64,000 bases of DNA, taken from the NCBI GenBank assembly GCA_002682825.1, contig NOKP01000002.1:5128309-5192308 (forward strand), written 5' to 3'. Under the pieces are notes generated by a model. That model was not told where the DNA came from and made no database searches. It worked only from the letters and a program-made list of their open reading frames with translations. The DNA is from Neonectria sp. B-13. Its lineage: Eukaryota > Ascomycota > Sordariomycetes > Hypocreales > Nectriaceae. Position numbers and translations under genes: made by a program. Shown one piece after another: positions 45,520 through 58,309 of this stretch (position 1 is the stretch's first letter; every line of letters begins with the position of its first letter).

Positions 45520-48095
45520 TCATAGGATAGAACGTCCCGTGTTGAGGCGGATCGGCTTCCCACCCTTTTCGAGAGTCCGGTGGATGAGATCAATGAGAGC
45601 CAGATCAGTACCTGCCCATGATAGAAAGAGCCAATCGTTAGCCTGGATTCGCACGACGTAAACCCGAGAGATCTTCAACTCACCGGGTGGCGCTGCCACG
45701 CTGACACTAATTGGGAATGGTTCCTTGCGGTGCGTAATCTCGGAGTCGTACAAGATCTCGCCGACTAATTATACATTCCGTTAGTATGACGTTGCATGAG
45801 TCGAACAAAAACCACTCACTCGGTGCCGTTATTTCAGGGGTTCCGGCGATTGGGGATATGTAGAGAGAGGAGTATCCGCTGAGGAGACCGAACGGACTGG
45901 TAAGAAAGGGGAAGTTAGCATGAACAGCCAAGAACTGTACTCGTCGTGGTGACCTGACTCACGGGGGAAGTGCGTCGCGGTAGTTCGGTCTGCCCTCGTC
46001 GATGGGGAGAACAAGGATGGACCCCTCGGTGAAGATGTTGTCCAGAAGCCACTTTCTGTACGTGTAAATCCGTTCCCAGCCCTCGTCTCGCTCCTCTGAA
46101 GTCACTTTGTCCGCGGTTTCCCTTTAACATAAAATCATTAGTCTCGCGATGTACACAGCATTGGTCTACATTCTTACCATCGCCAGCGCAGGGCGCGATG
46201 CACGAATGGAGTCTTTCCGAACTTTTCAGTGTAGCCATCGTAGAATTCCTTTACCATCCCGATGGCATCCTTGTAGTAGGGCAGGGTTCCAGCCTGGTTG
46301 GGGAACATCAGCGGGAACCTTCCGGAAAAGGGAACAGGCAGATAACTTACCGTCTTGAGGTACTCTGAGATGTCCTTCTCGGTCACGAACGCCGGAGAGG
46401 ATTCCCGCCACAGCTCCGCCAACGAGATGGTTGATCGCTTCGTACCGAGCACGGTTTCTAGATCTTCGACAAACGAGTCAATGAGCTTCATCTGGGCTTC
46501 ATTTGACGTTGGCAGGTAGTCGAAAGGATATAAGATTCTGGTTCTGCTCTTTTGGGCCAAGGGTGTTAGCTATGCTCCGCGAATGGTTGGGGGTAGGGTG
46601 GAGCGACATACCGACCCAAACTTGTAGTCCTTGATAAGTTTGTCCGAGTCGCCGTACCACAGGTCGGCGAATTGATGGAAGCGTGATATGTCACGCCCGA
46701 AGAAGGAAGGGACGTCGAAGTAACTGGTAAACTCGTTAGTTCATCAGGCAAGAAGGGAGTCGGGTTGGGTGGTGAATGCAAGTATGGGCAGAAGGACGCT
46801 ACGCCCTGAGTGTCGAGAACGCCGTGTGTCGGTCGGATAGCGAAGCACCCATTCCAATAAGCAGGCTTTCGACAGCTGCCGTTGGCTGGAGGTTGCCCTC
46901 AAGGTCAGTTAAGTATGGGGGTCAGGGGTTGACGGGCACTCACTGTCTGAACCAATGGCAAAGTCGACCCAGGGGTAAGCTCCAAGAGCTGCGCAGCTTC
47001 CACTGCTACTCCCGGACGAAGTCTGGTAGCCATCTCCACGAGGATTGTACGGCGCGAGCCATTCAACGCATTCCATAGTCTCCTCCCGAACAACCATGGC
47101 GTTGAGCCGAGTTTTGCCCACGATCCATGCCCCTAGGTCCTGGAGACGCTTGACCGAGGGCGCGGTTTTCGTCTTGGGTGACTGATAGTCCGCCCAGGCG
47201 CGATTGCAGAGGGTCGTCTTGCTCCCTTCGATGTCAAATATGTCTTTGACGGCGATCGTGACCCCCTTCAGCGGCTTGTCTGGAGTGGCCGTAGAGCGCG
47301 AGTAGGACTGCGGTGGCACAACGATACGGAGGGAGCTGGCCCCGGTGAGGGTGCTGTCTATCTCGATTGGCCGTCTTGAAAATGCCACATGTCAGCCTCG
47401 GAAGTTTTAGGACACATTGTCCGGCGGAGCTCACCCTTTGTGAAGTTGGTAAGTTACCGTCATGGTCAGGTTCTCATCGTGGTAGATCCTCCAAGGTTGG
47501 AAGATACACCCCTGGTAGCCGACATAAAGGCCATCATCAGAGACTAATGCGTTGGGGAACTTCGCGAATTCCCAATCCGCCTTCCAAGTTTCCTTGAGCA
47601 ATTGGACAGCGGAAGGTTGAAAATCCACCCCTGATTCTTCGGCACCGTAGAAGACGATCAGTCGCAGGAAATCGGTCTGGAAAGCAATGTCCGGCTCCAG
47701 AACGCGGGAACGGAAGTCCTTGAGTTGGGCTTCGGAAATGGTAGCGCCCTCACTTATGTTATAGAGGATAAAGGGAGTGGCGTCACGTCTAGTGGTCAGG
47801 GCTCCGGAGTAGCCATCGATGGTGTCGCCCTGTGTCAATGGATGTTAGCTTGGAAGCAGTAAGAGAGCCGACGGCGTGAGATGCGCACAGAGTCGACCAG
47901 TTGATAGGAGACATCGTTGACCACAAGAACTGGGTCTGTATGAACGCTTGACGGCCCCTCCATGTCGGAAGCCTGGGAAAAGTGCACGTCGTGTCGTTTT
48001 CGAAGTGCTGCCGTTTCCGACAAGTCTGAGAAGGACGACGATGCCAACAATGACGGCGAGCGGGGTGACCGAGGACAACCGAGAGAGGGACCCAT
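45520..48095 (-). CDS. Amidase-signature hydrolase, 11 exons
   Basis: Member of the amidase signature family (Ser-cisSer-Lys hydrolases). Minus-strand exons: 48095-47889, 47829-47435, 47374-46944, 46885-46798, 46723-46612, 46548-46351, 46293-46178, 46121-45963, 45896-45820, 45764-45684, 45611-45520; all phases agree and the product is 651 aa. The catalytic Lys is in VTIAVKDIFDIEGSKTT, the Ser-rich block is YQTSSGSSSGSCAALGA, and the substrate loop spans DTNGSCRKPAYWNGCFAIRP. An N-terminal region of about 200 residues precedes the amidase domain, as in many fungal members. Two points are uncertain: the donor after exon 4 is a weak GTCCTT, and the N-terminus (an overlapping frame at about 48020-48078 encodes a strongly hydrophobic stretch that might be the real signal peptide via another splice). 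Confidence 0.85.
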
Positions 48096-48892
48096 GCGCA
48101 AGGCAGTCAAGCTCTGCGGTACTGACCTCTTTCTCGTTGGCAGAAGGCAGAGGCCGCGAATGTGGAGGGCAGAAAGCCTATGGCGTTCAGCAACACAAGT
48201 CTTTGCATGGACCACACGCATTCGGCACTGATTCACTGAACAAGCTCGACATGACGCGGAGCCTCAAAGTGAATGTGGACAGACGAGGAAACGAGGAAGC
48301 CAACTGCCGCAGGGTGAAGAGAATGGTGCCAACTGCTTTGGGGACCGGTCAGGGAAGGTGAAGTGCAGTACATACTTAGCAAGACACTGTTCCTTCCCCG
48401 CCAATCGGTGGAAACGTGAGCCGCATTATCTGACGATCCGCAACGTGCCCACTGCCTAAGTATAGGCTCCAATCCCACTTCGATGCCGCCTTCCGCCTCG
48501 CCGTGTAACCCCAACGAAATTGAAATGCCTCACTTTTGCGGCAGCTCATACGTCGAGTTAACACCCAAGCAATCTAGACTGTGATATATTCTAGGGCAGA
48601 GCCTGCACTTCTCTCGCGAGAAGATCCAAGCAGGCTGTGAAATAGCCCGTGTGGGAGTACGGGAAGCTGCGGAAGGGGGGGGTTGTCAACGTGCCCGGCA
48701 TGGTCAAACCAGAAGCCATCATGATGGCTCTCCGGCTTCAGGCTCGGGGTATTTAACAAAAAGCGTTCGAAGGGCTCGCGAGATACCTGAGGTCAGCTTC
48801 CCCATCCACGTCGCGTCGCTTCAGCTCTCAGCCTACTACGAATACGCGCCTCCTGCTCCTTCACTCGCAAGAGCCCAGCTCAAACCACAAAC
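48096..48892. other. Intergenic
   Basis: Divergent promoter region of the amidase and the small ORF gene. No RNA gene or other CDS is supported. Confidence 0.5.
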
Positions 48893-49114
48893 ATGTCTTC
48901 GTCCTCGCAGAACCAGCCTTGGAATTCTGAGTGGCCCCCGTCCAACGTGGCCAGCAAAGGCAACACGCACGGCTGCCCTGCAGGCACGGTCTTCTACGGG
49001 GACGGCGACACTGTGAGCAAACCCCGAGACGACGAGCCCATCCAGGCTCCTAAGCCCACCAAGAAGGACGAAGCCCTGCCTTCCACGAGAGACGACGAGA
49101 CGCCCTCGGGCTAG
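48893..49114 (+). CDS. Small hydrophilic protein
   Basis: A 73-codon ORF with ATG in good context (CACAAACATGTC). The product (MSSSSQNQPWNSEWPPSN..., ending DDETPSG) is Pro/Asp/Lys-rich, has one Cys (GCPAGTVFYGDGDT), no signal peptide and no recognised domain. The preceding 100 bases are CT-rich, as in fungal leaders, which supports it being a gene. It ends 150 bases before the NLR-like gene on the same strand. Confidence 0.5.
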   Translation: MSSSSQNQPWNSEWPPSNVASKGNTHGCPAGTVFYGDGDTVSKPRDDEPIQAPKPTKKDEALPSTRDDETPSG

Positions 49115-49267
49115 AGTAGCTGGGTCAGTCTTGCTCGCCAACGGCAGCCACATAATTTTCAGGCCTGCCTTCTGTCTCGCATGGATGGGAGGAGGCCATG
49201 CGTGTCACTCTCTTCTCCTTTGGCATCTGAGAAGCTCTAGGAAGGGCAGTGCTCGGTATCACAGACG

Positions 49268-52200
49268 ATGATGCCTCCAGATATCACGCCCAACATCAAT
49301 CTTCGTCTAACAAACAAACATACCTTCACAACAGCGCCAGGTTTGACTGTTGAGTGAGCTAGTCTTCTTGAGACCCATTGCGTCCTCGGAGTGTTCATCG
49401 ACTAACACTAGCCATTTTCGCGCAGCATCATCGTGATTCCAGCTCCAGGTTCAGCACCTGTGGCCGATTGGGGCATCGCGGGGGTCCTAGCAGCACTTAA
49501 GAGCAATCACGGTACAGTTTTAAGTGCCTGTACTTACTACTACGACTACTCGAAGAAGCTGGATGATACCCAAACGTGGGAGTCGTTCCTAGACCTTGGA
49601 AACAGCCTCTTGGATGCTTTGCTAGCGCGAAAGGAATCAGAGTCTCCAGACGTGGGCATTCCGGGCCAAACTTCTCAGCGTAGGACCATTCGCTAAACAT
49701 TCTCATAGAATCGCACCATCTTCGTATGCCATAGCCTGGGTGGTCTAATTCTCAAGAAGGTGAGCTCGAAACCCTTCTTCGGCCACGCTGCCGTGCTTCG
49801 CTGCTCACTACATATGATGTCGCCAGAGCCTCAACGCCGCTCGGCTTCGCAGGGAGCACTTCGCACCTACTCTCAACCGACTGTTGGGTATTGTATTCCT
49901 GGGGACCCCTCACAGCGGTAGAGACGACCAAGAGACGTGGGAGAAACATCTTCTGATTGCTCAAGCCCTGCGCAAAAAGGGCCGGGCCACAATCAACTCT
50001 TCACAGAATAACGCAAGGGACAGCTTCAGCATAAACGACCTCGGAGTTCAGTTCGAAAAGCTGGCCCTATCGGTCCCTGTGCTCTCGGTATACGATGGTA
50101 AGCCAACAAGGTTTGGTGGACTATTCAAAAGAATCAAAACTGCCAAGGTAAGTTTGCACTTGTTCATTTTGGTACCTACGGTTACATGCTGGGGGGCGGT
50201 GGCGAGGACCGGATTGGCGTGCGGTACATCAAACAGGTGATGTTGGGTCCAGACAAGGTCGGGCGAAATCTGCCTGTCAGATGTCAGGCGGAACTGTCAC
50301 CCCAGATTCAAACCCGGGACTCCCCATCCCCCACCGATCTCCCGGCCTGACATGACTTCTCCTCTTCTCCGCCGCACAACCTTGGCTAATATAGGTGACG
50401 TAGGAGCTCGTTGACGAAAACCTCGCTCGGACGGGTCTGACAGGCGAGACTCTGATACGCGCCGACGCCGAACATCTGGACCTCTGCAAGCTCGCTATGG
50501 TTTCAGGGATGGTCTCCCATGTGTCCGACTTCTTCCGCAAGCTGTTCGGACGTGCGAAACGTAAGTCCAAGGCCTTCGCCTCGATTCGCCAAAGCGGTGA
50601 AATCAAGCTCTAACAAAGGGATCGTATCTGCGTAGACGAGAGCACGCCAGCATCCAGCGTCTCTAGTTCGCGTGCTCCGACCCTCGAAAACAGCGTGGGC
50701 CTGCTAAATCTGCCCACTCCTCGCCGTGGCATTACGCCATCCGTATCTGGGTCAGATGCGGGATCATCGAGCCGCTCCAGCTCCAGCTTCTCCCATGTCT
50801 CCAGTAAGATACAAACACTTCATCCACCTGTCCTTTCATGACCGATGGAAGCTCTGTAACACGCTCTTTAGATCAATCCTTCCCTGTCTTTCGACGGCCA
50901 AGTCTTGAAATATCTCTGCCTAAGGGCCATGAGTCTGGCGGATCGGTGGATCAGCCCGTAGACGCAAAACTGCCATGCAGGATCTTGCCGAGATACACTC
51001 CAAACCCTGACTTCTTCGGCCGAACAGACGAGCTATACCAGCTTGACCAGCACCTCAAACCGTTGGAGGTGCCCCCAGACACGCAGATTCCTCGCCAGTT
51101 TGCAGTTTGTGGGATGGGAGGAGTGGGCAAGACCGAGCTCGTGGTCGAATGGGTCTATAAGCACCTCCCTTTATTCCAAGCTATGTTTTGGGTCGACGCA
51201 ACTGAGCCGTCGCAACTCGCGGCTAGTTATGCCAAAATCGCGCCGGAACTTGGGCTCGTTGGCCAAGATCAGACCCCGGACCTTGTTGCCAACCGCGAGA
51301 TTGCCAAGCGCTTCTTCCACCAGGCGACGGTGCCGTGGCTACTAGTCTTCGACAACGCAGACAACGTCGACTCGCTGTCAGACTACTGGCCCAGCGGGTC
51401 AACTGGGTCTATCCTTGTCAATAGCCGTGACCCCTTTGCCAAGTCCTATCATTCCTTTAGCATGCCCGGTCTAAATCTGGAGCCCTTCCCGGAGAACCAG
51501 GCCGCCGAATTTGCTAGACGGGTCACGGCTTGTGAGAACACGGACAAGGAGAATCAAGCCAGCCGTGCAATGGCCGTCCAGCTGGGCTGCCTTCCCCTTG
51601 CCATCATCCACATGGCGGGTGTGATACGTCGTCGTCGGTGGCCAATTCACGAGTTCGTCGTCAAATTTGAACAAGAAAGTCGGTATAAAGGCCTTAGGAA
51701 CACGGGGAACAACCCACAGCTCAACCGTTACGGAAACACACTGGCTACCGCATGGAACTTTGACGACTTGAGCCCTAGCACGCTTTGCATCCTGCGATTA
51801 ATATCAATGCTCAGTCCAGACCGCATTCAAGAGCATCTTCTCTTGAGAGCCATGCACAATGCCGGCTTGGAAGTTGCCGGGGACGCCGAGGACGCGTTTG
51901 ACGATGCGAAGGAAGCCCTCCTATCGTCACCAATCATCAAACGAAACAAGACCAGTAAGGAATTGTCGATCCACCGCATCATTGCGCAGGAAGTACGGGC
52001 CCGCATGGCCTCGGACGCTTTCTACGATAACCTCTATGCCTGCGTAAATATGATCGCCGAAGTCTGGCCGTTCAACGATGCTCTCGAAAAGAGGCATGCA
52101 ACCAGCCGATGGAGCCAGTGTGAAGACCTCATCCCTCACCTCGAGCACCTCCACAAGCTCTACCAGGGTTACAAGCGCGAGTGGTCTAAGAAAGAGCATG

Positions 52201-53388
52201 ATGTTGTGCTCATAAGAATCTTTCAAGAAGGCGGAGCGTGAGTGACGATTCCCAGGCGTACATATTTATGCACTCTAAATGGGAGGGCTAATCGAGAACG
52301 GGCAGATATCTCCATGAGCGCGGCTTCTCTTTCCGCGGGAAGCCCTACCTTGAGGACGCCCTCGAGTTGAACAACACCATGGAAGACAAGCTAGGGAACA
52401 GCATGCATCTCCTAAGTGACATCTACTATACGCTAGGGGCCATTGCCAATGAAATCAACGATGGACCGGGTTGCTTACATTTCAACCTCATCCTGCTAGA
52501 AATGCGCAAGACGGTCGCTGAGAAGGCATATAAGCCCGACGTACGCTTGGCAGCGGCGCACAGCCAAATCGGCATCGCCTATATGATGACGGGAAAACTG
52601 GCACTGGCGACCGAATACTTCAAGCAGAGCGTTGCGCTATTCAGGAGCCTCAAGGACTTCCAAGTTGACATGCTCGGGTTCCCTATGGCGAATCTCGGTC
52701 TGGCATACTGGATCCAGGGCCAGCTCGACGAGGCAGACGCGACCTTTGCCGAAGCGCTGTCCGACAGGGAGAAGGCATTTGGGAAGATGGACAAGGTCTC
52801 TTACAAGTACGTCGGAACGCTGTAGTTGGCTTTGGCGACAAGTCACCAACTACTACAGGACGGGGTGTATTCTTCACGGCTATGGCAATGTCAAGGCCAC
52901 ACAAGCCGAAGCCGCGAAGGCGACGGGCGATGACGTGGCTTATAAGAAGCTTACAGAGGAAAGTCGCATGCTCCACGAAGCGTCGTTGGCTCAGCTCGAA
53001 TCCACCCTCGGGAAATACCACCATAGAGTAGCGGATCTTTGCCACAAAATGGCCGGGCACTGCATTCTGCGTGGTGACCACAGCACGGCACAGTAAGTTC
53101 CCCTCGGGACTCGGTACGCACTAAATATCTGATTATCACAATCACAGGGAGTACCTGGATCGGGCTTTGAGAATCTGGGGCAACAAGGACTGGTACAGAA
53201 ACCAAGTAGCACGAACGTCGTTCCTAAAGGGGAAGCATCTGGTAAGCCTCGGGGGCAAGAAGGCGGATGAGGGTCGGCAGTGGCTCATACAAGTCGCTTT
53301 CCTGAGAAGGGAGATCCTTCAGATAGACCCGCCTGGAGAGCCCACGAAGCAGGATTATGATGAGCTCGTGGTGTTTTGGTCGATATAG
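49268..53388 (+). CDS. NLR-like STAND protein: alpha/beta-hydrolase + NB-ARC + TPR
   Basis: Ten exons (49268-49353, 49426-49651, 49709-49759, 49827-50147, 50404-50560, 50636-50803, 50872-52237, 52306-52806, 52859-53092, 53148-53388), all in phase, product 1116 aa. N-terminus: alpha/beta-hydrolase (esterase/lipase-like) domain with the elbow VCHSLGGLILKK (Ser about residue 113) and IVFLGTPHSGRDD. Middle: a Ser-rich linker, then NB-ARC with P-loop CGMGGVGKTEL (about 417-424), Walker B-like WLLVFDNAD, a sensor SILVNSRD and GCLPLAI. C-terminus: TPR-like repeats, including HSQIGIAYMMTGKLALATEY, ANLGLAYWIQGQLDEADATF and CHKMAGHCILRGDHS. This domain order defines fungal NLR-like receptors linked to non-self recognition and programmed cell death. 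The ligand is unknown. No disruption found. Confidence 0.92.
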
Positions 53389-56300
53389 CTGGGCCCCCTT
53401 TTTCTTTGACCCTATAGGCGCTATGAGGTCCTCTTACTTGAATAAGACAATGCTGCTTTTACTTTCGCTTGTATGGAAATCATATCAATGTTAATTATAT
53501 AATAAGATGAGTTATGTTAGCTTGTGACGGTCGGGTCGATCCAAGGGATCTTCTCTGCGGCTTAGGTAATTTCGTTCCCCGTCTTGACAGATCCATTCGC
53601 CTCCGTCGCTGTGCTTCTTCTCACGGGGAGATGTGTCAGAGATTTCAGAGATCGGCCCAAACGCCCCTCCACTAGACTTTTGATGCCTAATCACCGCCAG
53701 AGACCGGCTGATCAACAAGTCCAACATCCTCCTTGAGCTCATGAGGTCAAATCAAAAGGAACGAGCCAAGTCTCTTTACTTCACCTGCCCTCTTATTTCT
53801 CTACTGTGAGTCACCCTTCGACACTTAAAGTGGCTATCTTGTCATCGCCGATTATGGAAGAATGCCAACCAACCCGTTATCCACTTATTCTGACAAAGAT
53901 CACAGAGCCTCTGGACTCTCAGCTCTGCAAGTCCCCTGGACCGGTATCCTCAGCATCCCTGCAATTTTATACAGTCTAAACAAGGCTGTCCGCGTTTTCA
54001 CCGCCTGTTATTGTGAGCGCGGCTTGGAAGTTGTGCAACAAACTACCCCTGGGAGCCAGATGGCGAGGACAGGAGCGAGATCGGAGGGTTGTGGTTCGGG
54101 ATAGCATCATAGGGGCCCTTTATTAGTTAAATTCTCTGGACTTTTTACATAATCTTAATCCTTGGTTTGTGTTATGTTTGTATTGGCATCTTACCTCACG
54201 TCTCCCATCCAGTGACTCTCAACTAGGAAGCCCTGAAGTCTATCACTAGAGGCGGCTTTGAGTAATATGTGGAAGTTAACAAGAGGAATGAAAGGTTTAG
54301 ATGGAGGCAGGCCAAATACCCTTCGCGTTCGATCTCCGCACTGTGAAGAATAAATGGTCTCCTGTAGCTGATGTTGCCGCGTACGATAGCGGGCTTGATC
54401 TCGTTCTGCACGAAAGCGAGCCTAATGGTCCGCACGACTAGTCCAAAAATTCGAGATCGACAATTGTTGCGATCATTGAAGTCGGATGGGTTGGAGGACA
54501 CCCTACGTCTCTGGTCGTTGTTGTCGAAGCCCTCTTGATCAGAGCATTTCTGGTCGGAGTACTTCGTATCGGGGCCCTGGCCTCTCGTCCTTGGCGTCGC
54601 TGGTTCGAAACGTTTTGTAGTTGGGTCGGTTGATATGTCCAAGGTATGCCTTGCCTGTCCCGTCTTACTTGTGTTTCCTCCTGAACTTAGATGTGTTTCA
54701 CTGCACAGTGAGACATGATGGAAGCAGCTAGGATCCATGTAGCCAATGCCCCGATGGGTGCTACTTACTGCACAAAAGCTTGAATTGCCGAGATCGACAA
54801 TGCGTTTCGCCGTCTGCAAGCCACAAAAATGTTACAGGTTAGTAGGCTCTTGGCACCGCCCATGGACCACGGATACACGTGGCTGACGTTGTTACCGACC
54901 TGAAGTGATAATTACCGAGACATGGGGGGGAAGCGCGAGACCCTGGGTCATGGGACCGGACAACGCTCCTACTCAGCGTTGTTTGTTTTCACATGGTCGC
55001 TTAGGGTTTTGCACGCAATTGTCTCAGTTGCCACTGCTACCCTGCTACGCTCTAGGCATGTGCTACTGCACAATACTACGTGGTACGTTCCGATTTATGC
55101 GGCCATTTCTCGGGCGACGGGACTCCTCAAAGACCGTAGCTGTCATTCAACTCGCCCTCTCCATTTATGACTAATTAGAGGCCCGAAAGAGTGGCCCGGA
55201 ACCACAATGACATTTCCGAAATTTGACTTAGCCATTGCACCTGGATCTTACTTACCGTAGCCAATTCCGCATAACAATGCCTGGTGCGGTCGACGAGCTC
55301 AAAGATAATGGGGGCGCAATGCTTGTCAGTGCTTTGTTAATCATCACGGTTGAGTCTGCGAGTGTTGCCCATGTCTTCGCCGCTAATCTTAATAGTGCAT
55401 ATGGTCTCTGCCGGAGTTTGCACCGAGGACTTAAGTTTTTCTGTATCTGCCGTCAAATTTCCCAGCAGGGGGATAATAGTCCACGATAACACAGTACAAG
55501 GACTGCGCGAAGTATGAACCTCATCGCCTTATTTGGAAATATCTGCTTTGTCCATGAGGAACTACAGGGTAGAAGAAAATTCGTAGACCTTCTCGCCAAT
55601 GGTGGAACCGTTTTGAGCGGGGCAGCCTAAACACCACTCAATACGGTTGAGTCTGTCTGACTCAGGCTCACTCAGAAAGAGCCAAATCCGACGTTTGGGG
55701 GGTTAATTAGGACAGTCATGGCGCTGCATAGACCACTAGAGATAGTTAGAAAGACTGGCGCGGAGCCGACAAAGACAGCGACAAAGCACCGAAACTCTGA
55801 GAGAAATGCCTCTCGCGAGGCAACTCAGCCATTCAGGAGCTCGCAACCTCATCCAGCCACCATGCAAACCCCTGCGAATGCTAGGGGCAAAATGAATGAG
55901 GCGAAGACACTACTTCTCAGGATTGGACATGTCGAGCAGCACACCAGAGTTGGAAGAGCTCAAGATTGAGTCAGAAAAGCCCGAACAGAAACATATGGCC
56001 CATGCGCCAAGCCACATCAAGCAGGTGACGAATCCGTGCCCGAACTACACAGGACACTGAGCAGGTTCATGCTTGTTGCAGGGGACGCATTCGGTGGGTG
56101 ATGCCAGGAAAGGCCTGTGTATCTAAGTCACAAGAAATGGAATGTGACCATGCAATGGTCATTAGATGAATTAGTAGAGAGATTGCCGGTTAGGAAAAGA
56201 CCCGAACCCAACAGCCGAAAGCGCTCGCCACCCGCAGCCCGAGTCAGAGCCTCCCGCGATGTTACGAGAGACACGACACCGGGGATATTGTTGAGATCAA

Positions 56301-57026
56301 TCCATTCACAAGAGCCCGGTTTGCCCCCTCGAACATGCATAAAAAACCCAAAGTCGCTACGTGGTATTGACTAACAACCCACGCTAAGCGGGGACACCCC
56401 CAACCTCGCCTACCAAACTGGGAACCGATTTTCTTACCTGGGCGAAGAACGCTAATATGGCACGAATGGAGCGACGTTGCAATACAGGGGCAGTAGTGGG
56501 CGCCTTCATTGGCCATATAGAGCCCGAGGGGCAATGAGCTAGCGGGCTCTGTTCTGCTCCCTCGTACACCACGGATAGAAAGTGGGATCGTCGCTGTCCG
56601 TCCCAGTCATTCCCTGTAAGCTGGACGGCTAGGATCACTTCGTTGGCTACGGAGTTTCCACCGCTATTTTGAGTCGCCAGTCAAACTACCGGGAACCATG
56701 GATCTCATCATTGCCATCTCTGGTAGGTCTCATCCGGATCTCGAAACCCTAGAAGCCAGGGTACCTCACATGGGCCTGTCTTCGAACACTCCGGAAGATG
56801 GAGCCGCGTTGCACGGCACAGGGTGTCGTGATGATCCTTTGCCCCGCAAACGTTACGGAGCCGCTGTGCTAGAGGGTTCGCTGAGCCATGGAAGAAAAAG
56901 TGATAATCTCTGGTCGTCATGCTTTGAACTGGATCTTGGGATAGGAAGCTGGATATATTCCGACCCATCTCCATCATCGCCTTCCCAACGAGACCAACGC
57001 CGTAACACGACATCTCGATTTTCACA
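53389..57026. other. Gene-poor interval, 3.6 kb
   Basis: No convincing gene. Small ORFs with ATG exist, the least unlikely being 55718-55969 (83 codons, Lys/Arg/Thr-rich, ending in a helical-looking KMNEAKTLLLRIGHVEQHTR) and an overlapping one from 55929 (MSSSTPELEELKIESEKPEQ). A 121-codon ORF at 56698-57063 overlaps the start of the next gene and is probably leader sequence. Confidence 0.5.
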
Positions 57027-58309
57027 ATGGGAGGCTTTCTCGTTCCAGATACCTACGTGGTAGTCGCACCCACGCTCAACGATTTATTAATTGCCAGCAT
57101 CATCTGGGGCTTTACCCTCGCGGCGGGACTCTTTTCAGGAAACAAGGCCTTCAAGCAGTCGTGGGCGCAATGGCGACGGTCGCGTCGAATACATGCATAT
57201 GTGATCATGATCTGGACCGAATGGCTCGTGTCTATGGTCATTGGCGTCCTTTCTTGGGTCTTTATTCGCGGGTTCATCCAGCCTAGGTACGCATCACATG
57301 GGAGTGGCGGGTTTCCGCATCGCTAACGATTGATACAGCTTTTGGATATACTTTACTTTCCTGTGTCTCTGGGTCATACAGATCCAAACCATGTGCGGCA
57401 TCATCATCAACCGTATTGGGCTGTTGATGGTCGACAAGCGCAGCGTGATCAAGATCAGATGGTGTACCGCGGGAATTCTGGGCCTCATCAACGTCAGCGT
57501 GTTCGTCATTTGGATTCCCGCGCGCCTGCAAATCTCGCCGACATGGGTCCATGTCAACGAAATCTACGATCGAATCGAAAAAGGCCTCTTCTTGATTGTA
57601 GATGCCTGCCTACACATGTACTTTATCTACTTGATTCGAACCAAGTTGATCTCGAACGGCCTCGACAAGTACGTCCCGCTTTTCAGATTCAACCTCGCAA
57701 TGGTTGCGATATCGATGAGTCTGGACGTAAGTTACGCCCCCGTGGGAGTGAATGATGGCAGCGAGACTGACGCGTTGATTGTAGATCATTCTCATTGGCA
57801 GTATGTCGATTGGCAACGGATTCATGTACGTCCCCTGAGATTTCCCGTCTTTGGACGCTCCCCATACTGACTATCGTTCTTCCAGCTACGTCCAATTCCA
57901 CCCGTTGGTGTACATGCTCAAGCTGCAAATCGAGATGAACATTTCCTCCTTGATCGTCAAGGTTGTCCGTGCAACTGGCGACAACAGCTCCTACGCACGT
58001 GGCACTGAGTTGCAATCGAAGCCTTTAGACGGAACGGGCGGGGCAAGGGGAGCTTCGGAGAATAGAACCGGAGCAGCCAAACTCTCGAATAACATCTTCT
58101 CCGGCAACCGGACGTACATCGAAGCCGACCCAATGGACGCGGAGATGCCAGGAAAGGGCCCCAACCCCCAGAAGGGTATCACGAAGATTGTACAGACGGA
58201 GGTGACGATGACACCTCGGGGACGGGACGACGAAGACGGGGATACCAACTCCCAGTCATCAACGCGTCACCTAAAGCAACATTCCCACTCCTATCACGAT
58301 CAGTTCTGA
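57027..58309 (+). CDS. Multi-pass integral membrane protein, uncharacterised
   Basis: Four exons: 57027-57286, 57339-57726, 57785-57825 and 57886-58309; 370 aa. ATG in the context TTCACAATGG. About seven hydrophobic helices: LLIASIIWGFTLAAGLF, WTEWLVSMVIGVLSWVFI, SFWIYFTFLCLWVIQIQTM, WCTAGILGLINVSVFVIWI, GLFLIVDACLHMYFIYLI, LAMVAISMSLDIILIGSMSI and YVQFHPLVYMLKLQ. The last 110 residues are a hydrophilic tail. The topology (seven helices, WxxW-type loops) matches the fungal rhodopsin-fold/PTH11-like hypothetical membrane proteins, which are candidate receptors; it lacks the CFEM domain. Assignment is tentative, but the gene model is coherent. Third exon is only 41 nt. Confidence 0.82.

Noticed and set aside
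22062..48095. Possible secondary-metabolite gene cluster (transporters, acetyltransferase, SDR, amidase)
   Set aside because: No polyketide synthase, NRPS, terpene synthase or pathway-specific Zn2Cys6 regulator is present, and genes lie far apart in mixed orientation.
50300..50345. tRNA B-box-like sequence (GGTTTGAATC on the minus strand)
   Set aside because: No acceptor stem, D-arm or anticodon arm can be paired around it, and it lies in an intron of the NLR gene.
54223..54819. 198-codon minus-strand frame
   Set aside because: Begins at a non-ATG codon, has no domain and no splice partner.
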